A stretch of 9,571 nt of DNA from Alphaproteobacteria bacterium (GTDB lineage: Bacteria > Pseudomonadota > Alphaproteobacteria > Rhodobacterales > Rhodobacteraceae), in assembly GCA_003696705.1 (NCBI GenBank), contig RFGD01000118.1, forward strand, positions 1-9,571, in the 5' to 3' direction. The notes beneath the pieces were generated by a model. That model was not told where the DNA came from. It worked only from the letters and a program-made list of their open reading frames with translations, and made no database searches. This document shows, piece after piece, positions 6,478 through 9,571 of this stretch. How positions within the stretch are numbered: the first letter of the stretch is position 1; each line of letters starts with the position of its first letter. The translations under genes and the position numbers were made by a program.

Positions 6478-7645
6478 ACTTGCCGATGACTGGCGGCAGG
6501 GCGGTTTCGCCCTTTACGTCCACTGGCCGTTCTGCGAGGCGAAATGCCCCTATTGCGATTTCAACTCGCATGTCGCCGCAAGTATCGACCATGAGCTTTG
6601 GGCAGACGCCTACCTGGCCGAGATTGACCGCGTCGGCGCCCTGACCCCGGGCCGCGTCCTCAATTCGATCTATTTCGGCGGCGGCACACCCAGCCTGATG
6701 GCGCCCGCAACGGTCGAGGCCGTCATTCGAAAGGCGGCGGATCGCTGGCATTTTGCCAATGACATCGAAATCACGCTCGAGGCCAACCCCTCCTCGGTCG
6801 AGGCGGACCGCTTCGCCGCCTACCGAAGCGCCGGCGTCAACCGCGTCTCGATTGGCGTGCAAGCCCTGAGAGATGAAGATCTTGCCCGGCTGGGACGACT
6901 TCACACGGTAGACGAGGCAAGGCGCGCCATCGACCTCGGCCAGCGCGTCTTCGAGCGGGTGAGTTTCGATCTCATCTACGCCCGCGAAGGCCAACGGCTT
7001 CGCGACTGGGAAGCGGAACTGCGAGAGGCGATCGCGCTGGGAACCGAGCACCTCTCGCTCTATCAGCTTACCATCGAGCCCGGGACGGCCTTTGCGCGCA
7101 GGAAAGCGGCCGGCGGGCTTCAGGATCTGCCGGACGAGGATCTGGCCGCGGATCTGTTTCTTGCCACGAATGAAATCACCGAGGCTGCCGGCCTCGGTGC
7201 CTACGAAGTCTCGAATCACGCGCGCCCCGGCGCCGAGTCACGACACAACCTTGTCTACTGGCGTTACGGGGACTACGCGGGGGTCGGGCCCGGGGCCCAT
7301 GGACGATTGACCCTGAAGGGCTGCAAGGTTGCGACCGAGGGCTTCTCGAACCCACGCACGTGGCTTGAGAACGTCAACGCCGGCGGCACCGGCGAGCGGC
7401 CGCCGGTGCAGATTCCCTGGCCCGAAGCGGCGCAAGAATACCTCATGATGTCGCTCCGCCTGGCCGAGGGCACCGATCTTGCGCGCTACGCGCGCATGGC
7501 GGGAAAACCTATTAACGCCAGCACAATCAACTGGTTAGCCTCAGCCGGCCTGGTGGACTCGGCGGCTGGGCGCCTTCTGGCCAGCGCGTCCGGCCGCGCG
7601 GTTCTGAACGAGCTTCTGGCCGAGCTCATGCGCGAGGGGGACTAG
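6467..7645 (+). CDS. hemW: HemW, radical SAM haem chaperone (formerly called HemN-like)
   Basis: Radical SAM protein thought to bind haem and deliver it to respiratory-chain proteins; relatives are often misnamed coproporphyrinogen III oxidase. From the TTG at 6467 it has 392 residues. The 4Fe-4S cluster motif CEAKCPYCDF holds Cys23, Cys27 and Cys30 (Cx3Cx2C), within FALYVHWPF...DFNSH. Next come YFGGGTPSL (SAM binding), ITLEANPSS, the NRVSIGVQ strand and SLYQLTIEPGT. The HemW-specific haem-binding motif HNxxYW is present as HNLVYW (260-265), followed by GVGPGAHGR. This motif separates it from true HemN. The C-terminal part is the HemN-C-like domain. It overlaps rdgB by 11 nt and ends in a palindromic CTAG shared with the parB stop. 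Residues near the C-terminus (7500-7545) use slightly more AT-rich codons, including TTA, but nothing suggests transfer. Confidence 0.96.
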   Translation: MSAELADDWRQGGFALYVHWPFCEAKCPYCDFNSHVAASIDHELWADAYLAEIDRVGALTPGRVLNSIYFGGGTPSLMAPATVEAVIRKAADRWHFANDIEITLEANPSSVEADRFAAYRSAGVNRVSIGVQALRDEDLARLGRLHTVDEARRAIDLGQRVFERVSFDLIYAREGQRLRDWEAELREAIALGTEHLSLYQLTIEPGTAFARRKAAGGLQDLPDEDLAADLFLATNEITEAAGLGAYEVSNHARPGAESRHNLVYWRYGDYAGVGPGAHGRLTLKGCKVATEGFSNPRTWLENVNAGGTGERPPVQIPWPEAAQEYLMMSLRLAEGTDLARYARMAGKPINASTINWLASAGLVDSAAGRLLASASGRAVLNELLAELMREGD

Positions 7646-8535
7646 CCGGACGACAGAAGTCGGCAGAGCTCGTCAAGTTCAGCCAGGGTCTTGTACTGGA
7701 TGACGACCTGGCCGGACTCGCCACCGGGTTTGTGATCGATCCGCACCTTCATCCCCAGGGCCGCGCCGAGATCTCCCTCGAGCTCGCGCGTGTCCGGATC
7801 CTTTTCCTCTCTCGCAGGTTCGGAGCGGGAGCCGGTGACCTCTCGTGTCGGCGCCTTCGCCAGCTTTTCGGTCTCGCGGACGGAAAGACCGCGCCGAATG
7901 ACTTCGCGGGCCAGTGCGGCAGGATCTTCGGTCGTCACAAGGGCGCGGGCGTGACCGGCGGTCAGCTTGCCTTCGGAAAGGTAGCTCAGCACCTCGTCAG
8001 GAAGCGTGAGGAGCCGCAGCGAATTCGCGATGTGGCTGCGGCTCTTGCCGAGGGCTTCGGCAAGCCGTTCCTGCGTGTGGCCGAAACGGTCCATGAGCTG
8101 CCGATAGCCCCGCGCCTCTTCCACCGGGTTCAGATCCGCCCGCTGGATGTTCTCGATGATGGCGATTTCCAGGACTTCCTGGTCGTTCATCTCGCGGACA
8201 ATGACGGGCACCTCGTGCAACCGGGCAAGCTGTGCGGCGCGCCAACGCCTTTCGCCCGCCACGATCTGGTATTCGCCTTCACGCGCCGGGTCCGGACGCA
8301 CGATAAGGGGCTGAATGATCCCCTTCTCGCGAATGGAGCTGGCCAGTTCCTCGAGCGCTTCCTCGCTGAACTGGCGCCGGGGCTGGTCCGGGTTCGGATG
8401 CACGCGCTCGATCGGCAGGCTGGTGTCGGGGCGACGCGGCGCGTCTGCCGGCGCGCCCGGCTGCAGTTGCACATCGGCCATCAGCGCCGAAAGGCCGCGG
8501 CCCAGTCCCCGTCGCTCTGGTTTCTTGTCGGTCAT
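7642..8535 (-). CDS. parB: ParB, chromosome-partitioning DNA-binding protein
   Basis: Binds parS sites near the origin and spreads as a CTP-dependent sliding clamp, forming the partition complex moved by ParA and loading condensin. The 297-residue protein has the N-terminal ParA-interacting segment RRGLGRGLSALMAD (8-21), the ParB/Srx domain with HPNPDQPRRQF (46-56) and the CTP-binding/arginine patch GERRWRA (94-100), then ENIQRADLNPVEEA (128-141), a helix-turn-helix (TQERLAEALGKSRSHIANSL, 154-173), TAGHARAL, and a C-terminal dimerisation domain ending near LDELCRLLSSG. Its ATG overlaps the parA stop as ATGA (8535-8532), with GGAGA 7 nt upstream, so the two are translationally coupled. The stop codon shares CTAG with the hemW stop. 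Chromosomal type, judged by linkage to rsmG. Confidence 0.98.
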   Translation of the reverse strand: MTDKKPERRGLGRGLSALMADVQLQPGAPADAPRRPDTSLPIERVHPNPDQPRRQFSEEALEELASSIREKGIIQPLIVRPDPAREGEYQIVAGERRWRAAQLARLHEVPVIVREMNDQEVLEIAIIENIQRADLNPVEEARGYRQLMDRFGHTQERLAEALGKSRSHIANSLRLLTLPDEVLSYLSEGKLTAGHARALVTTEDPAALAREVIRRGLSVRETEKLAKAPTREVTGSRSEPAREEKDPDTRELEGDLGAALGMKVRIDHKPGGESGQVVIQYKTLAELDELCRLLSSG

Positions 8536-9356
8536 TGAGCAATCTCCGTCACCGGTCGTGGCCGGATACCGTGGTTGGCAAGAAGCTCGCGCGCCAGGGA
8601 GCGATATGCATCGGCACCCTTGGACGCCGAATCGTATTCGAGGACGCTCATCGCATGCGACGGCGCTTCGCTGAGGCGCACGTTCCGCGGGATCAACGTG
8701 CGGAACACGAGTTCACCAAGATTTTCTCGGGCGTCCGCCTCTACCTGCCGACACAAGTTGTTGCGGACGTCATACATGGTCAACACAACACCTTCGATCC
8801 GAAGACTTGGGTTTGCGACCTGGCGGACCTCGCGAACGGTCAGCATGAGTTGGCTCAGCCCCTCGAGCGCGAAGAACTCGGACTGGAGCGGCACCAGGAC
8901 CGAATGCGCCGCGACCATGGCGTTAACGGTCAGAAGGTTCAGTGACGGCGGGCAGTCCACAAGGATGTAGTCGAGATCAAGATCCTCGACGGCCGGTTGA
9001 CGAAGGGCGTCGTGCAGGAGGTAGAGCCGCTTCTCGTTCGCAACCATTTCCAGATCGGCCGAGCTCAGATCCGTCGTCGCCGGTGCCACCAGAAGCCCGC
9101 GAACCGGTGATTCCTTCACCACATCGCGCAGCGGCGTACCGGCAAGAAGAAGATCGTAGGTCGACGGCACCCGGTCTTCAGGTGGGATGCCGATCCCGGT
9201 CGACGCATTACCCTGCGGGTCGAGGTCGACAAGAAGAACGCGTTGCCCAAGCTCGGCAAGTGCCGCCCCGAGATTGATCGCCGTCGTGGTCTTCCCGACC
9301 CCGCCCTTCTGGTTCGCAACTGCGATGATTCTGGGACGCCGATGAGTTCCGACCAT
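8532..9356 (-). CDS. parA: ParA, chromosome-partitioning ATPase
   Basis: Deviant Walker ATPase that forms ATP dimers on the nucleoid and drives movement of ParB-parS complexes to segregate newly copied origins. The 274-residue protein has the deviant Walker A motif KGGVGKTT (17-24, with signature Lys17 and Lys22), the A' motif LVDLDPQGNAS (41-51) and Walker B YILVDCPPSL (129-138). It lacks the N-terminal helix-turn-helix found in many plasmid type Ia ParA proteins, which fits the small chromosomal (Soj-like) class. The ATG at 9356 comes 6 nt after the rsmG stop, with only a weak AGG-like ribosome site, so translation may depend on coupling to rsmG. It overlaps parB by 4 nt. No promoter is visible between rsmG and parA. 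Confidence 0.98.
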   Translation of the reverse strand: MVGTHRRPRIIAVANQKGGVGKTTTAINLGAALAELGQRVLLVDLDPQGNASTGIGIPPEDRVPSTYDLLLAGTPLRDVVKESPVRGLLVAPATTDLSSADLEMVANEKRLYLLHDALRQPAVEDLDLDYILVDCPPSLNLLTVNAMVAAHSVLVPLQSEFFALEGLSQLMLTVREVRQVANPSLRIEGVVLTMYDVRNNLCRQVEADARENLGELVFRTLIPRNVRLSEAPSHAMSVLEYDSASKGADAYRSLARELLANHGIRPRPVTEIAQ

Positions 9357-9362
9357 GGCCTG

Positions 9363-9571
9363 TTACAATCCGTCAATCTTGATGATGGCTGCCCGAGGGT
9401 CCGTGCGGCTCGGGATGAGCTCGTAGGTGAACGATTCCCTGTCTAGCGCCTCTCGAAGCTCGTCTCCATAGCTTTCTCCTTTCGGGAACAACGCGACGCC
9501 GCCAGGCCGCAAATGGCGGCGCGCATAGCCCAACAAATCGACCAGCGGCGCCAATGCCCGCGCGCTCACGA
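9363..9571 (-). CDS. rsmG: RsmG (GidB), 16S rRNA m7G methyltransferase, C-terminal part
   Basis: SAM-dependent methyltransferase that modifies a guanine (G527 in E. coli numbering) of 16S rRNA. Only about the last 68 residues are here; the gene continues beyond the right edge. The visible part matches the family's end: SARALAPLVDLLGYARRHL (the segment after the SAM site), then LRPGGVALFPKGESYGDEL, and a closing RTDPRAAIIKIDGL. A GTG at 9569 reads in frame but is internal, not a start. The identification leans partly on position, because rsmG immediately upstream of parA-parB is a widespread arrangement. The TAA at 9363-9365 is 6 nt from the parA ATG, so the three genes form one operon whose promoter is outside the window. 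Confidence 0.9.
   Translation of the reverse strand, partial: VSARALAPLVDLLGYARRHLRPGGVALFPKGESYGDELREALDRESFTYELIPSRTDPRAAIIKIDGL

Noticed and set aside
6170..7219. A 349-codon minus-strand frame opposite rdgB and hemW
   Set aside because: No known motif, and it overlaps two certain genes. Same GC artefact.
7732..8538. A 268-codon plus-strand frame opposite parB
   Set aside because: It lies entirely antisense to a complete ParB, has no motif and no ribosome site that stands out.

Overview
The window is a dense stretch of bacterial core chromosome. High GC, the compact layout and the gene families point to an alphaproteobacterium, probably Rhodobacterales-like: hrcA-grpE without dnaK, the rsmG-parA-parB order, rph-rdgB-hemW alongside hrcA, and a malic enzyme beside mutS. 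The order assignment rests on remembered protein style and gene order, not on a search. I see no tRNA, rRNA, insertion sequence, CRISPR array or phage gene.

Ten genes lie in five blocks of alternating direction. (1) On the minus strand, 1-581 is the N-terminal third or so of a malic enzyme, cut by the window edge. (2) Divergent from it is mutS (713-3367, +). (3) Convergent with mutS is the hrcA-grpE heat-shock pair (5036-3364, -). (4) Divergent from hrcA is a tightly overlapping run rph-rdgB-hemW (5151-7645, +). (5) Convergent with hemW is rsmG(partial)-parA-parB (9571-7642, -). Non-coding DNA totals about 262 bases: 131 bp between the malic enzyme gene and mutS, 114 bp between hrcA and rph, and two short gaps inside operons. 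No gene-free stretch exceeds 300 bases. Both convergent junctions have overlapping stop codons, so transcripts must end inside the opposing gene.

The functions are housekeeping: C4 carbon metabolism (malic enzyme), DNA mismatch repair (MutS), control and nucleotide exchange of the DnaK chaperone system (HrcA, GrpE), tRNA 3'-end trimming (RNase PH), removal of non-canonical purine nucleotides (RdgB), haem trafficking (HemW), chromosome segregation (ParA, ParB) and 16S rRNA methylation (RsmG). I found no previously undescribed system. The points worth a second look are small: overlapping convergent ends, non-ATG starts for mutS and hemW, a degenerate clamp-binding-like motif in MutS, and the lack of a visible CIRCE or parS site near the genes whose products bind those sites.
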